Positions 7,887-16,401 of a stretch of 43,843 bases of DNA are shown here, one piece after another. The notes under the pieces were generated by a model. That model was not told the DNA's origin. It searched no databases and saw only the letters and a program-made list of their open reading frames with translations. The translations under genes were made by a program, and so were the position numbers. Source of the DNA: Leptolyngbyaceae cyanobacterium clean351 (GTDB taxonomy: Bacteria; Cyanobacteriota; Cyanobacteriia; DAIDHW01); NCBI GenBank assembly GCA_027451865.1, contig DAIDHW010000013.1, positions 1-43,843 of the forward strand. Reading direction: 5' to 3'. Within the stretch, counting starts at the first letter, position 1. Every line of letters begins with the position of its first letter.

Positions 7887-8330
7887 TTAAAGTCGGTTTC
7901 GATTAACTAGAGCCAAAAACTGGTCAGAGTTGACGATCCGCACTAGGTCGTGGCCTACAATGTAACGTGATAGTCCACCATTTAAGTAAAACTCCTTAAG
8001 CCTGGGCGTCCATCCCTCTCCTCCGAGAATGAGATAGGCGTAGGGAAAACGATTGTTACTGCTAACTAGGGTGTGAATCAGCTTGATAACCTCGAACGGT
8101 ATTTTTTGCTCAGCTGTGCCGCTCGTCTCCTGCCATTTCTGAGAGATAATTAGCCACTGGCCGTCTGGGGTCTCAATAACTCTATCGGGAATATGTCTAC
8201 CGCCGGTGATGCTAGGTGGCACGAAACGCTCATACTCTTTTTTCGGGATAATTCTGTATCCCTTCCGGGGTAAGACGTTATCAAAAAGTTGCTCAAATAT
8301 CTGTCCTGTATTAACTCCGGTCTTTGACAT
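7887..8330 (-). CDS. Small PD-(D/E)xK-type restriction endonuclease (putative)
   Basis: A 147-aa protein follows and overlaps the adenine methylase gene by 20 bases, the arrangement of a type II restriction-modification operon. A PD-(D/E)xK-like core is visible: PD at 48-49 in GGRHIPDRVIE, then a strand WLIISQKWQ with S63-Q64-K65 where (D/E)xK would stand. A helix SGTAEQKIPFE follows, carrying E75 and K76. I chose the ATG at 8330 (MSKTGVNTGQIF); the frame is open 25 codons further upstream, but that part lies within the methylase gene. The family and recognition site are unknown. The nuclease role is inferred from motif and context. Confidence 0.7.
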   Translation of the reverse strand: MSKTGVNTGQIFEQLFDNVLPRKGYRIIPKKEYERFVPPSITGGRHIPDRVIETPDGQWLIISQKWQETSGTAEQKIPFEVIKLIHTLVSSNNRFPYAYLILGGEGWTPRLKEFYLNGGLSRYIVGHDLVRIVNSDQFLALVNRNRL

Positions 8331-9162
8331 TCTGCACTCCCTTATGGGCGATGACCTCCCGGGCGGGTGTCCGGTCTCCCGTGCACGAAATTCTCCTGGG
8401 GGCATTCATGATCTTGACCTTGAAGCCCAGACGTTTATACAGGAATAGGATCCGGTCAGTTGCCTGGTTGGATAACACTACCGGGCCCGGGTGACGGGCT
8501 AGGAACTCACCTAGGCGCACCTGGTCATCCCAAGTAAAATCCGTCTTGCTGTACTTGGTAAACTCAACGTCGTAGGGGGGGTCGGCATAGATAAAGTCAT
8601 CTGGGTCAATTTCTACGGCCGCAAAATCACCACAAGAGAACTTCCACTTGGTCAGGACAGGCGGATAATCAGGAAATTCTTTGGCGTAGTTAATAGTCTT
8701 ATAGCGACCAAAAGGAACGTTAAACTCCCCCCGATTGTTGAATCGGCACAGGCCGTTGAAGCCAGTCCGGTTGAGATAATAGAAAAGTTGGGCAGCCTCC
8801 GGGCTTAGTTCCTGCCCCTGCTGGGTTAACTCGTTGAACCGTTGGCGGTGGCGGTAGTAGCACTCCTCATGGTTTTCTAGGGGGATGGTGATGGTTAAGC
8901 CCCTCTGGAGCCATTGGAAAAAATTGATCAGGTGAATATTGACATCGTTGAGCAGGGCGGCTTGGGGTTGCAATCCCAAGGTTACAGCCATCCCCCCTAC
9001 ACAGGGCTCAACCAGACGCCGTGCACTATGATTACGCCAGATTTCTTTTAGTGTTGGGACTAACCAGCGCTTTCCCCCTGCCCATTTTAGGGGGGGTGTC
9101 AGGAGGGTGGGGATGGTGACCGGCATCGGGTTTGGTTGCCTGCGCCGAGGTGTACTTACCAT
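8311..9162 (-). CDS. D12-class DNA adenine N6-methyltransferase
   Basis: This 283-aa protein is a Dam/DpnM-like methylase that transfers a methyl group from SAM to adenine in DNA. The SAM-binding motif is PPLKWAGGKRW (23-33), and the catalytic motif IV is DPPY (194-197). The segment FNGLCRFNNRGEFNVPFGRY is typical of this class. The ATG at 9162 has GAGG about 9 bases upstream; an in-frame ATG at codon 13 is an alternative. It very likely protects the host from the overlapping nuclease gene downstream. The target sequence cannot be deduced, although many D12 relatives modify GATC. The region looks more A/T-rich than its neighbours, consistent with acquisition by transfer. Confidence 0.9.
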   Translation of the reverse strand: MVSTPRRRQPNPMPVTIPTLLTPPLKWAGGKRWLVPTLKEIWRNHSARRLVEPCVGGMAVTLGLQPQAALLNDVNIHLINFFQWLQRGLTITIPLENHEECYYRHRQRFNELTQQGQELSPEAAQLFYYLNRTGFNGLCRFNNRGEFNVPFGRYKTINYAKEFPDYPPVLTKWKFSCGDFAAVEIDPDDFIYADPPYDVEFTKYSKTDFTWDDQVRLGEFLARHPGPVVLSNQATDRILFLYKRLGFKVKIMNAPRRISCTGDRTPAREVIAHKGVQNVKDRS

Positions 9163-9304
9163 CCTGGCCAGACCTCAACTTACGGTGACTTGTGCGGTCG
9201 ATCATACACCTAAACGATGGGCTCTGGGGCTTAGGCTGCTTCAATGTAGTTGAGATACCTAGCGCTTCCGGAGCACTACTTGAGGTGGGGGCTAGGGATG
9301 GTGC

Positions 9305-9335
9305 TTGCCACGGGTGGGGGTCAACCCGCTATAAT
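9305..9335 (+). promoter_or_regulatory. Sigma70-type promoter of def with inverted repeat in the spacer
   Basis: TTGCCA (9305-9310) and a perfect TATAAT (9330-9335) are separated by 19 bases, about 40 bases before the def start codon. The spacer holds an inverted repeat CGGGT (9311-9315) and ACCCG (9324-9328), a possible operator or hairpin. The long spacer suggests activator help or bending, which is inference. Confidence 0.55.
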
Positions 9336-9374
9336 GAATGACAAAACATTTTGCAAAACTAAAGCAATATTCCT

Positions 9375-9929
9375 ATGGGTCTGCCAGTCACTGATGCCCC
9401 AGCCCTTGAGCTGTGCTATATGGGTGAACGTGTGCTTCGCTCTGGAGCCAAGCGTGTTGCCCGGGTGGATAGCGAGGTCCGCCAGCTTTGTCGAGATATG
9501 TTCCAAGCTATGTATGCTGCGGAGGGGATCGGTCTGGCGGCGGTCCAGGTTGGTATTACTAAGCAAATTATTGTGGTTGACATCGGTGCCCGGGAAGATG
9601 GTTTTGCCCCCCTAGCTTTGATCAACCCGGTGATTAAGAAGTCCACCCCAGACTTAGTGGTCGGTCAGGAAGGCTGTCTCAGCATTCCTAATGTCTACTT
9701 GGACGTGCGTCGTCCTGCTGGTGTTGAAGTCTCTTACAAAGACGAGTTAGGCCGCCCCTGTAATCTCAAGGCCTCTGGTTTGCTAGCCCGGGTGATTCAA
9801 CACGAAATCGACCACCTGAACGGGATCTTATTTGTAGACCGTGTGGAAAACACCCTAGCTCTTACCCAAGAATTAGCTGCCCACCGGTTTTCCCTGGAGG
9901 ATGTGCGGCCCTTAGTCTCGGCAGCCTAG
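9375..9929 (+). CDS. def: Peptide deformylase
   Basis: The enzyme removes the formyl group from the initiator methionine of new proteins. All three family motifs are present in the 184-aa chain: GIGLAAVQVG (51-60), EGCLS (99-103, metal ligand C101) and QHEIDHLNG (metal ligands H143 and H147, catalytic E144). The start ATG at 9375 is the first in frame and gives a standard-length N-terminus. It has its own promoter-like sequence and is followed 8 bases later by a small membrane-protein gene. Identification is secure. Confidence 0.96.
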   Translation: MGLPVTDAPALELCYMGERVLRSGAKRVARVDSEVRQLCRDMFQAMYAAEGIGLAAVQVGITKQIIVVDIGAREDGFAPLALINPVIKKSTPDLVVGQEGCLSIPNVYLDVRRPAGVEVSYKDELGRPCNLKASGLLARVIQHEIDHLNGILFVDRVENTLALTQELAAHRFSLEDVRPLVSAA

Positions 9930-9937
9930 GGGAAATA

Positions 9938-10138
9938 ATGCTTACCTTTAAGAGTGGCTTGTTTTTGGGGGGCTCCTGTGTGGGTGCCATAGCGGCGGTA
10001 GGGTCGGTGTTTGAATTAGCCTCGGGAGTGCCAGAGCTGGGCAGTTGGGTTACCGGGGGGATTTTGGCTGTCAGTATTCCCCTCAGCGGCTTTTGTTTTT
10101 ACCGGGCTGTCCGTTCTGCCCAATCTCCTGATACTTAG
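9938..10138 (+). CDS. Small hypothetical membrane protein (66 aa)
   Basis: A 66-aa protein with two hydrophobic segments (about residues 7-27 and 38-56) begins 8 bases after def, so it is probably co-transcribed. The short C-terminal tail is polar (RAVRSAQSPDT). I do not recognise a family. The sequence is Gly-rich in the membrane segments. Its stop overlaps the convergent DUF92 gene by four bases. It is likely a real gene given its position and composition, but no function is proposed. Confidence 0.6.
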   Translation: MLTFKSGLFLGGSCVGAIAAVGSVFELASGVPELGSWVTGGILAVSIPLSGFCFYRAVRSAQSPDT

Positions 10139-10872
10139 ACCCCTAAATTTAGCGCCAGGACTAGGGTTACGGCGGCAACTGCCCCCACCAGCGTATTAAG
10201 TACATTGACCACTTCGTTAGTCAGCCACCCAAAGCGTTGTTGTAGGGTCGCCCCAATCACACTTTCCAGATTGGTAGCCACAAAGGCGGCCCCAACTGCA
10301 CAACCGACCCCCCAAGGGCTCACTAACCCTACCCCCCAACCCAGGCTAGCCAACCCCAGGCTCCCCAGGACTCCGGCTGCAGTCCCCTCCAGACTCACAG
10401 CTCCCTCAGTCCCCTTAGGTACTGGTTGCAAGGTGGTGATCAAAATCGTGTGCCGACCGTAGGCTTTGCCCACCTCACTCGCGCAGGTGTCTGCTAACTT
10501 AGTGCTGAAACTAGCCAGGTAAGCCAGCTGCCATAGGTTGCCGTAGTCTGGCAGTAACAGGTAGCCTAGGGTGCACAGGGCTCCTACCAACCCGGACCCC
10601 CAGACGTTTTCCGGCCCTCGGGCCCCGGAGCGTTTCTCGGCAATGCCTAGGGCCTCCTTGCGGGCCATGCCTACCCGGGTCACCCCGGAGCCCACCAGGA
10701 AGTAGGCCGCCACAATAGCGTAGCCTTGCCAGCCCAACCCCCCCCAAATAATTACCCCCAACAACCAGGCGTGGGCAATCCCTGCTCCAGTGAGGAGTTT
10801 TTTGGGGCTGAGGGCCACCAGGCCTAGGAGGGCCCCGTTAAGTATTACCCCCATCCCCCACGGATAAATCAT
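10135..10872 (-). CDS. DUF92 integral membrane protein, VTE6-like (phytyl-phosphate kinase family)
   Basis: This is a polytopic membrane protein of the DUF92/TIGR00297 family. Plant VTE6, a phytyl-phosphate kinase that recycles chlorophyll-derived phytol for tocopherol and phylloquinone, belongs to this family. The conserved stretch STKLADTCASEVGKAYGR and the following LQPVPKGTEGAVSLEGT are diagnostic. I chose the ATG at 10872 (MIYPWGMGV) because GGGAG lies about 6 bases upstream. The frame is open to another ATG at 10920, but that would overlap the divergent VOC gene by 50 bases. As chosen, the two start codons share the bases CATG on opposite strands. The kinase role here is inferred from homology. 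Confidence 0.83.
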   Translation of the reverse strand: MIYPWGMGVILNGALLGLVALSPKKLLTGAGIAHAWLLGVIIWGGLGWQGYAIVAAYFLVGSGVTRVGMARKEALGIAEKRSGARGPENVWGSGLVGALCTLGYLLLPDYGNLWQLAYLASFSTKLADTCASEVGKAYGRHTILITTLQPVPKGTEGAVSLEGTAAGVLGSLGLASLGWGVGLVSPWGVGCAVGAAFVATNLESVIGATLQQRFGWLTNEVVNVLNTLVGAVAAVTLVLALNLGV

Positions 10873-11350
10873 GGAAGTCTCCCAAGCCGCCATACCTAAT
10901 CCCCCCCCCAATAGGTCCATCTTTCATCTTGCCTTTCCGGTATTAGACTTGCAGCAAACTAAGGTCTTCTACCAACAGGGGTTAGGATGTACCCTGGGCA
11001 GGGAGTCACCAGTTTCCCTGGTGCTGGATTTTTTTGGTCACCAGCTAGTTGCTCATCTCACCACCGAGCCTCTACCCCCCCCGGCCGGTATTTACCCGCG
11101 CCACTTTGGTCTAGTGCTCCCTAGCCAGGAAGCCTGGGAAGCTCTAGGACAGCACCTACAAAGGCAGGGAATAGCTTTTTATCAAGCTCCGCGCGTGCGG
11201 TTTCCCGGCACTCCCCTAGAGCATGGCACCTTCTTCCTGACTGACCCTTCCCATAATCTGTTGGAGTTTAAGTTTTACACCCACGAGGAGGCGATTTTTG
11301 GAGCTCGGGAGTTCCCCCTAGTAGGCGACCAACCCTCGGTAGTCTATTAA
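10871..11350 (+). CDS. VOC (glyoxalase/bleomycin-resistance) superfamily protein
   Basis: A 159-aa single-module pair of VOC repeats. It opens with FHLAFPVLDLQQTKVFYQQGLG and closes with DPSHNLLEFKFY. H19, a His in the middle (PRHFGLV) and the C-terminal Glu (LLEFKF) could form the metal site, as in dioxygenase-like VOC proteins. The reaction is not known. A run of nine C (10901-10909) encodes Pro-Pro-Pro close to the N-terminus. The ATG at 10871 is the only usable start before the domain, and no clear Shine-Dalgarno precedes it. It diverges from the DUF92 gene with essentially no intergenic space. Confidence 0.8.
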   Translation: MEVSQAAIPNPPPNRSIFHLAFPVLDLQQTKVFYQQGLGCTLGRESPVSLVLDFFGHQLVAHLTTEPLPPPAGIYPRHFGLVLPSQEAWEALGQHLQRQGIAFYQAPRVRFPGTPLEHGTFFLTDPSHNLLEFKFYTHEEAIFGAREFPLVGDQPSVVY

Positions 11351-11442
11351 CTATCGCAAAGAAATATTAATAATTCTTCCTAGCTCCGGGCTAAGATCCC
11401 ATAATACGGTGTCCCCCGCCCCACCCCTGGGAGTCAAGTCCT

Positions 11443-11784
11443 ATGCTCCGTCTGCTCAAAAATCTGATCGGTGGTATCTTCAGCTTCCTGCTCGGCTTGA
11501 TACCTGGTGTTCGTAAGTCTCGCTCGGGATACTTTATGGAGCTGCCAGAAACAGCCGTGCCTTCCCCTCCTGTCCCCGTAGTGGCCGCCCCGACCGTCCC
11601 CCCAGAGCCTGAGCCCCCTAAGGTAGCGCCACCAGCTGCTGCCCCTGCCTCTCCTGCGGTTCCGGTAGCTCCTTTTGCACCTACCTACCTCAACCCAGCT
11701 AATAATCAGACCGGGGCTCGGCGCTTCCCAGGGCCAAGTATGAGCTCCTTCCTTGACATGGCCCGCCAAGTCCAAAGATCCTAA
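11443..11784 (+). CDS. Conserved-looking cyanobacterial proline-rich protein
   Basis: The 113-aa protein starts with an amphipathic or hydrophobic helix (MLRLLKNLIGGIFSFLLGLIPG) that could bind a membrane. A long Pro/Ala/Val-rich linker follows (about 38-85), then a conserved-looking tail (ARRFPGPSMSSFLDMARQV). I recall proteins with this architecture and a similar FLDMAR ending in other cyanobacteria, but no established function. GGGAG about 10 bases upstream supports the ATG at 11443. The stop overlaps the convergent gatC gene by four bases. Confidence 0.75.
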   Translation: MLRLLKNLIGGIFSFLLGLIPGVRKSRSGYFMELPETAVPSPPVPVVAAPTVPPEPEPPKVAPPAAAPASPAVPVAPFAPTYLNPANNQTGARRFPGPSMSSFLDMARQVQRS

Positions 11785-12062
11785 AGAATTTTCGGGACGC
11801 GGAAAAAGTCCCCTTCTACAGCCGGGCCCGCCTGAAGAATCGCCTCCCGCTGGTCACAGATGGACAACTGATCAGGGCGGCTGACGTTGACTGTTTCTAA
11901 GGCCCGATTGGTGGGGGGGACAGCTTGGGTATCAAGCTCGTTGAGTTGGCGGATGTAGTCTAAGATATTGCCCAGATCCAAGGCCAGTTTAGCTTCCTCC
12001 TCAGGAGTAATTTGCAGGCGGGCCAGGAGGGCAACCTTGCGGACTTGTTCACGGTCTAGCAT
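11781..12062 (-). CDS. gatC: Asp/Glu-tRNA amidotransferase subunit C (GatC)
   Basis: GatC is the small scaffold subunit of GatCAB, which amidates Glu-tRNA(Gln) and Asp-tRNA(Asn). The 93-aa chain starts MLDREQVRKVALLARLQITPEE and includes the typical NILDYIRQLNELDT and a Pro-rich linker with ending GDFFRVPKIL. gatA and gatB are not in the window. menB lies 40 bases upstream on the same strand, so the two may be co-transcribed. Length and motifs match the family. Confidence 0.93.
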   Translation of the reverse strand: MLDREQVRKVALLARLQITPEEEAKLALDLGNILDYIRQLNELDTQAVPPTNRALETVNVSRPDQLSICDQREAILQAGPAVEGDFFRVPKIL

Positions 12063-12102
12063 GGCAAGCAGGTTTGGTGAATTATTCTAATCCTACCAAA
12101 GG

Positions 12103-12936
12103 CTAGGGTAGCCAAGGGGAAGAGCTAAAGTCTGGGGCTCGCTTTTCTAGGAAGGCCCGCTTCCCCTCTTCCCCCTCACCGGTCATATAGTATAAAAGAG
12201 TGGCATTGCCGGCCAGTTCTTGAAGACCCGTTTGGCCATCACAGTCGGCGTTGAAGGCTGATTTAAGGCAACGAATTGCCAAGGGGCTCTTGGACAAAAT
12301 TTCCTGGGCCCAGGCTACTCCCTCCGCCTCCAGGTCCTCCACTGGGACAACGCAATTTACCAGTCCCATAGCCTCTGCTTGGGCAGCGCTGTACTGACGA
12401 CACAGGTACCAAATTTCCCGAGCCTTTTTCTGGCCCACCACCCGGGCTAAGTAGGCGCTGCCAAATCCCCCGTCAAAGCTGCCCACCATGGGGCCAGTTT
12501 GGCCAAAGATGGCATTGTCCGCAGCAATGGTCAGATCGCACACGAGCTGCAGCACGTTTCCACCGCCGATGGCATAACCGGCCACCAGGGCAATTACCAC
12601 CTTAGGTATGGACCGGATTAGTTTCTGGAGGTCCAAGACGTTGAGGCGCGGCACACCTTGCTCATCGAGGTAACCGGCCTGGCCGCGGATGCTCTGGTCA
12701 CCCCCGGCACAAAAAGCGTACTTGCCATCCGTGTGGGGCCCGGCCCCAGTTAACAGGACTACCCCAATCCGGGGGTCTTCCCGGGCATTGGTGAAGGCAT
12801 CGCAAAGCTCACTTACGGTTTCCGGTCGGAAGGCATTACGCTTGTGGGGGCGGTTGATGGTGATTTTGGCTATCCCATCTCCCTTGTGATAGAGAATATC
12901 GGTGTAAACCTTGGCAACTTGCCATTCCACCTGCAT
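12103..12936 (-). CDS. menB: 1,4-dihydroxy-2-naphthoyl-CoA synthase (MenB)
   Basis: MenB is a crotonase-fold enzyme that closes the naphthoate ring from o-succinylbenzoyl-CoA. In cyanobacteria this leads to phylloquinone, the photosystem I cofactor. The 277-aa protein shows [25 protein letters not shown], the oxyanion-hole region [13 protein letters not shown], and [16 protein letters not shown]. The ending ([14 protein letters not shown]) also matches MenB. The ATG at 12936 gives the normal N-terminus. gatC follows downstream; ureD diverges upstream. Confidence 0.96.
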   Translation of the reverse strand: MQVEWQVAKVYTDILYHKGDGIAKITINRPHKRNAFRPETVSELCDAFTNAREDPRIGVVLLTGAGPHTDGKYAFCAGGDQSIRGQAGYLDEQGVPRLNVLDLQKLIRSIPKVVIALVAGYAIGGGNVLQLVCDLTIAADNAIFGQTGPMVGSFDGGFGSAYLARVVGQKKAREIWYLCRQYSAAQAEAMGLVNCVVPVEDLEAEGVAWAQEILSKSPLAIRCLKSAFNADCDGQTGLQELAGNATLLYYMTGEGEEGKRAFLEKRAPDFSSSPWLP

Positions 12937-13005
12937 AGGTATCGCCCCTCCTGGAAGTCTGTTGGGGATTCTAGCAGGAATCTCCCCTAACCTTTGCGCT
13001 TGCCT

Positions 13006-13866
13006 ATGAGCACCCTTCCACCCTTGGCGGCCGCGGCCAGTTCCCAGAGCGGTTGGCGGGGGGACCTAGAACTGAAATTTACCTGGGACTCCCCAGATAC
13101 TAAAATGCGCCTGGTGAAGTCGGCAGCTCCTCTGCGTACCCAGCGTCCTTTTTATCCAGAAGGGCCACAAGTCTGTCATGTGGCTGTTCTCCATACGGCA
13201 GGAGGGGTGGTGGGTGGTGATCAGTTGCATCTCAGTTTTCAGGTGGAGGCGGCGGCCCGGGTTTTAGTTACCTCTGCCAGCCCCGCTAAGGTCTATCGCA
13301 GTGACGGGGCTTGGTCTTCCCAGTGCAGTTTCATGCGTGTGGCTCCGGGGGGATGGTTAGAGTGGCTGCCCCAGGAAACCATTCTGTTTCGCGGGGCCCG
13401 GTGGTCTCAAAATCTGCGGGTGGAGTTGGAGCCGGGAGCTACCTGGTTGGGGTGGGACTTGACCCGTCTGGGGCGCAGTGCCCGGGGGGAAAGGTTTACG
13501 GCGGGGGCTTGGCACAGCCGCACGGAGGTCTGGCAAGCTGGCCGGCCCCTGTGGATCGACCCCCAGCGGCTCCAGGGGAGTGAGGAGCTGCCAGAGGACC
13601 CCCATAGCCTCAGGGGCAGTGCAGTGCTTGCCACCTTAGCCTTCCTCGGTCAGGAGGTGACAGCAGATCTGTTGACCGAGATTCGGTCCCTGCCTGTCCT
13701 GGGGGGGGAATACGGGGTGACTCGGTTGCAGTCGGGTCTATTATGCCGCTATCGTGGCCCCTCTACGGCGGCGGCCCAGGGATGGTTCAGGCTAGTCTGG
13801 CACCAGTTGCGTTGTCGGTTCCTCCAGCGGCCGGCCTGTGTCCCCCGGGTCTGGCCGCGCCTCTAA
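13006..13866 (+). CDS. ureD: Urease accessory protein UreD
   Basis: UreD (UreH) works with UreF and UreG to insert nickel into urease. The 286-aa protein contains the family landmarks [36 protein letters not shown] and the [12 protein letters not shown] region near the C-terminus. The frame begins at a TTG at 12994, but the ATG at 13006 is the better start. No other urease gene lies in the window, so this is an isolated member of the pathway, as is common in cyanobacteria. der follows after 62 bases with its own promoter-like sequence. Confidence 0.92.
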   Translation: MSTLPPLAAAASSQSGWRGDLELKFTWDSPDTKMRLVKSAAPLRTQRPFYPEGPQVCHVAVLHTAGGVVGGDQLHLSFQVEAAARVLVTSASPAKVYRSDGAWSSQCSFMRVAPGGWLEWLPQETILFRGARWSQNLRVELEPGATWLGWDLTRLGRSARGERFTAGAWHSRTEVWQAGRPLWIDPQRLQGSEELPEDPHSLRGSAVLATLAFLGQEVTADLLTEIRSLPVLGGEYGVTRLQSGLLCRYRGPSTAAAQGWFRLVWHQLRCRFLQRPACVPRVWPRL

Positions 13867-13872
13867 TAGTTC

Positions 13873-13928
13873 TTGATCAGTTATTCTTCAAAAAGTTATG
13901 ATGGGGGTTTGAATGCTAACCTCAAACC
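13873..13928 (+). promoter_or_regulatory. der promoter and start-proximal hairpin
   Basis: TTGATC (13873-13878) and TATGAT (13897-13902) with an 18-base spacer make a good sigma70-like promoter. The predicted start lies near 13909, leaving a leader of about 20 bases. GGTTTGA (13906-13912) pairs perfectly with TCAAACC (13922-13928), and the second arm abuts the der ATG at 13929. There is no Shine-Dalgarno. The hairpin could limit translation initiation if transcription starts early enough to include both arms, which is inference. Confidence 0.5.
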
Positions 13929-15272
13929 ATGCCATCCCTGCCCATTGTTGCCATTGTCGGCCGTCCTAACGTCGGCAAGTCTACCCTTGCTAATCGGCTG
14001 GCGGGCAGCAAGAGTGCCATTGTCTACGGAGAACCGGGTATCACTCGAGACCGCACCTACCAACCTAGCTTCTGGCGCGACCGAGACTTTTTGGTGGTGG
14101 ATACGGGGGGCTTAGTGTTTGGGGATGATACGGAGTTTCTCCCGATGATCCGCCAGCAGGTTATGGCTGCCCTGGCGGAGGCTCAGGTAGTAGTTCTAGT
14201 GTTGGATGGCCAGGCTGGCCTCACGGATGCTGACCAAACTATCGCCCAGTGGCTCCGAGAGCAGCCCCTACCGGTTGTGGTAGCGGTCAATAAATGTGAG
14301 TCGGTGGACCAGGGGGCAGCCCTGGCGGCGGAATTTTGGCGTCTAGGTCTGGGGGAACCCATGCCCATCTCCAGTATTCACGGCAATGGCACCGGGGACC
14401 TGCTAGACCGCCTGGTCACCCACTTGCCCCCTACTCCTGAAACCCTAGAGGATGAGGAAATCAAGGTTGCCATCCTTGGTCGGCCTAATGTGGGCAAATC
14501 GAGTTTGCTAAATGCCCTAGTAGGGGAAACGCGGGTGATCGTCAGTCCCGTGGCCGGTACCACTAGGGATGCGGTAGACACCGTGATTGAGCAGCAAGGA
14601 CAGCGGTATCGGTTGATTGACACGGCCGGAATCCGCAAGAAAAAGCATATTGACTACGGCCCGGAGTTCTTCAGCATTAACCGGGCTTTCCAGGCAATCC
14701 GGCGGGCGGATGTAGTTCTGTTGGTAATTGATGCCCTAGATGGGGTGACGGACCAAGACCGCAAGTTAGCTGGGCGCATTGAGACTGAGGGGCGCGGCTG
14801 TGTGGTTATCGTGAATAAGTGGGACGCGGTAGAAAAAGATTCCCACACCATCTACGCCTACGAACAGGCGATTCGCGAAAAGCTCTACTTTTTAGACTGG
14901 GCATCTCTACTTTTTGTCAGTGCCCTCAAAGGCCAACGGGTAGATAAAATCCTGGAACAGGTGAGCCTTTGCACTACCCAACATCGTCGCCGGGTGACCA
15001 CAGCTGTGATCAATGAGGTGCTCCAAGAAGCGGTGGGCTGGCGTTCTCCCCCGGCTACCCGCCAGGGTCAGCAAGGGAAAATCTACTACGGTACTCAGGT
15101 CTCCGCCGCTCCCCCTACTCTGGTGCTGTTTGTTAACGACCCCCACCGCTTCCCCCCCAACTACCGCCGCTACGTCGAGCACCAATTTCGCCAGCACCTG
15201 GGTTTCGCCGGCACCCCCATCCGATTGCTCTGGCGGGGTAAAAAAGCTCGCGAAGTGGTTTCCCCGGCCTAA
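13929..15272 (+). CDS. der: Ribosome-biogenesis GTPase Der (EngA)
   Basis: Der has two tandem GTPase domains and a KH-like C-terminal domain, and acts in 50S subunit assembly. In this 447-aa protein the first P-loop is GRPNVGKST (11-19), with DTGG and NKCE following. The second P-loop is GRPNVGKSS near 184-192, with DTAGIRKK and NKWD. The C-terminal KH-like part ends [14 protein letters not shown], as in typical Der. The start ATG gives the family N-terminus. The next gene (EcfT-like) begins 3 bases after the stop, suggesting co-transcription. Confidence 0.97.
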   Translation: MPSLPIVAIVGRPNVGKSTLANRLAGSKSAIVYGEPGITRDRTYQPSFWRDRDFLVVDTGGLVFGDDTEFLPMIRQQVMAALAEAQVVVLVLDGQAGLTDADQTIAQWLREQPLPVVVAVNKCESVDQGAALAAEFWRLGLGEPMPISSIHGNGTGDLLDRLVTHLPPTPETLEDEEIKVAILGRPNVGKSSLLNALVGETRVIVSPVAGTTRDAVDTVIEQQGQRYRLIDTAGIRKKKHIDYGPEFFSINRAFQAIRRADVVLLVIDALDGVTDQDRKLAGRIETEGRGCVVIVNKWDAVEKDSHTIYAYEQAIREKLYFLDWASLLFVSALKGQRVDKILEQVSLCTTQHRRRVTTAVINEVLQEAVGWRSPPATRQGQQGKIYYGTQVSAAPPTLVLFVNDPHRFPPNYRRYVEHQFRQHLGFAGTPIRLLWRGKKAREVVSPA

Positions 15273-15275
15273 CCC

Positions 15276-16172
15276 ATGGACCTTCTGCGCTCCTTGCCCC
15301 TCGGTCTCTACCTAGAGCAGCCCGTAACCTGGCTTCATCATCTCGACCCACGGGTAAAGTTAGCTTGGCTCTCCACCTTTTTGGCTGCTCCCCTCCTAGC
15401 GGACAACCTGTGGCGCTTGGGGCTTGTGGGCCTGCTAATCCTCATTACCCTGAGCGCCGTGATTCCCCGGCCGGTTTGGCGACGCCAAGTAGGCTGGTTA
15501 TTGATCATCTGTTTCTGGGTGCTGTTGTTAACGGCCGTACTGCCCGATGGCCTCGACATTTTCAGTCGCCCCCGCCTACCACCTACCGTTGTCCCCCTCT
15601 TGCCTGGTCAACATGCTGAGGTACTGCCCCAACCCACCCCCTATCGGTATGTTTTACTCAATTGGGGAGTCATCAACGTCACCCGTCAATCCTTCAGCCT
15701 CGGGGTGAGGGTGAGTACGCTCCTGTTCACCTTGGTGTACAGTAGTAACCTTTATCTACTCACCACTGCCCCCGAGGAAATTACTGCTGGCATTGAAAGT
15801 CTGCTTCAGCCCCTGCGTCGCTGTGGTTGGCCAGTGACTGAGATCTGTCTGACTTTGACTTTGTCACTGCGCTTTATTCCCTTGGTAATGGAGGAGATAC
15901 AGAATCTAGTCCGCTCCGTCAGAACTAGGGCCATTAATTGGCGCAAACTAGGGGTGAAGAACGCAATTCGGGTCTGGTTGACGGTGGCCGAACGTTTAGT
16001 GGCTAATCTTCTGCTGCGCTCAGAGCAGATTGCAAGTGCCATGCAAGTCCGGGGCTTTACCAGTCCGGATCAGCATCAGGTAGTCTGGCATCAGTTAGGG
16101 ATCGGCTGGAGGGACTGGTTGGCCTTGATGGTCTTATCAGTGTTATGGGTCCTGCGGCTGTTCTGGGCCTAG
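15276..16172 (+). CDS. ecfT: EcfT/CbiQ-family transmembrane protein of an ECF transporter
   Basis: ECF transporters import vitamins or metals; EcfT couples the ATPases to the substrate-binding S component. The 298-aa protein has the family pattern: N-terminal membrane helices after HHLDPRVKLAW, then a cytoplasmic coupling part. That part holds two ARG-like signatures in SVRTRAINW and AMQVRGF, and a final membrane helix follows. No ATPase (EcfA) or S component is nearby, so it would act as a shared module. It starts 3 bases after der. The der-ecfT-pipX-pipY order agrees with what I recall of pipX neighbourhoods in cyanobacteria. Confidence 0.87.
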   Translation: MDLLRSLPLGLYLEQPVTWLHHLDPRVKLAWLSTFLAAPLLADNLWRLGLVGLLILITLSAVIPRPVWRRQVGWLLIICFWVLLLTAVLPDGLDIFSRPRLPPTVVPLLPGQHAEVLPQPTPYRYVLLNWGVINVTRQSFSLGVRVSTLLFTLVYSSNLYLLTTAPEEITAGIESLLQPLRRCGWPVTEICLTLTLSLRFIPLVMEEIQNLVRSVRTRAINWRKLGVKNAIRVWLTVAERLVANLLLRSEQIASAMQVRGFTSPDQHQVVWHQLGIGWRDWLALMVLSVLWVLRLFWA

Positions 16173-16365
16173 GATCAACCAACCGGTTGAAACTTGAGAT
16201 AGCGATTCGCAGTAGACTAGTTAACTGGATTCAGAAACTGGCAGCTGGCTTGTGGATTAGAGCAGGCAAGCTGGTGTCTGCTCACCTTTTGGTGTTTTCC
16301 AGTTCGGGGACAGGTTACCCTACCCTGACTCCCAAGGTTTCGGCTCTGCCCATCACTTTGAATTC

Positions 16366-16401
16366 GTACATATGTACCGAATGGGGGGAGGTAATCTCCC
16401 C
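16366..16401 (+). promoter_or_regulatory. Palindrome and hairpin in the pipX leader
   Basis: A perfect 12-bp palindrome GTACATATGTAC (16366-16377) extends imperfectly into ATTCG/CGAAT flanks. It is followed by a hairpin GGGGAG-GTAAT-CTCCCC (16385-16401), 29 bases before the pipX ATG. The palindrome is GTA-N6-TAC, not the GTA-N8-TAC of an NtcA site. No T run follows the hairpin, so it is not a standard terminator of the preceding gene. The rest of the 258-base gap shows nothing I recognise. Confidence 0.45.

Noticed and set aside
8331-8405. 25-codon N-terminal extension of the nuclease
   Set aside because: It lies wholly within the methylase gene, is Arg/Pro/Gly-rich, and the ATG at 8330 gives a normal coupled start.
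7887-9162. Restriction-modification genes as part of a transposon or integrated element
   Set aside because: I found no transposase, integrase, tRNA target or flanking direct repeats; transfer is suggested only by composition and gene content.
13006-13866. A urease gene cluster
   Set aside because: Only ureD is present; no ureABC, ureE, ureF or ureG lies nearby.
16366-16377. NtcA box at pipX
   Set aside because: The palindrome is GTA-N6-TAC; NtcA sites need eight bases between the half-sites.
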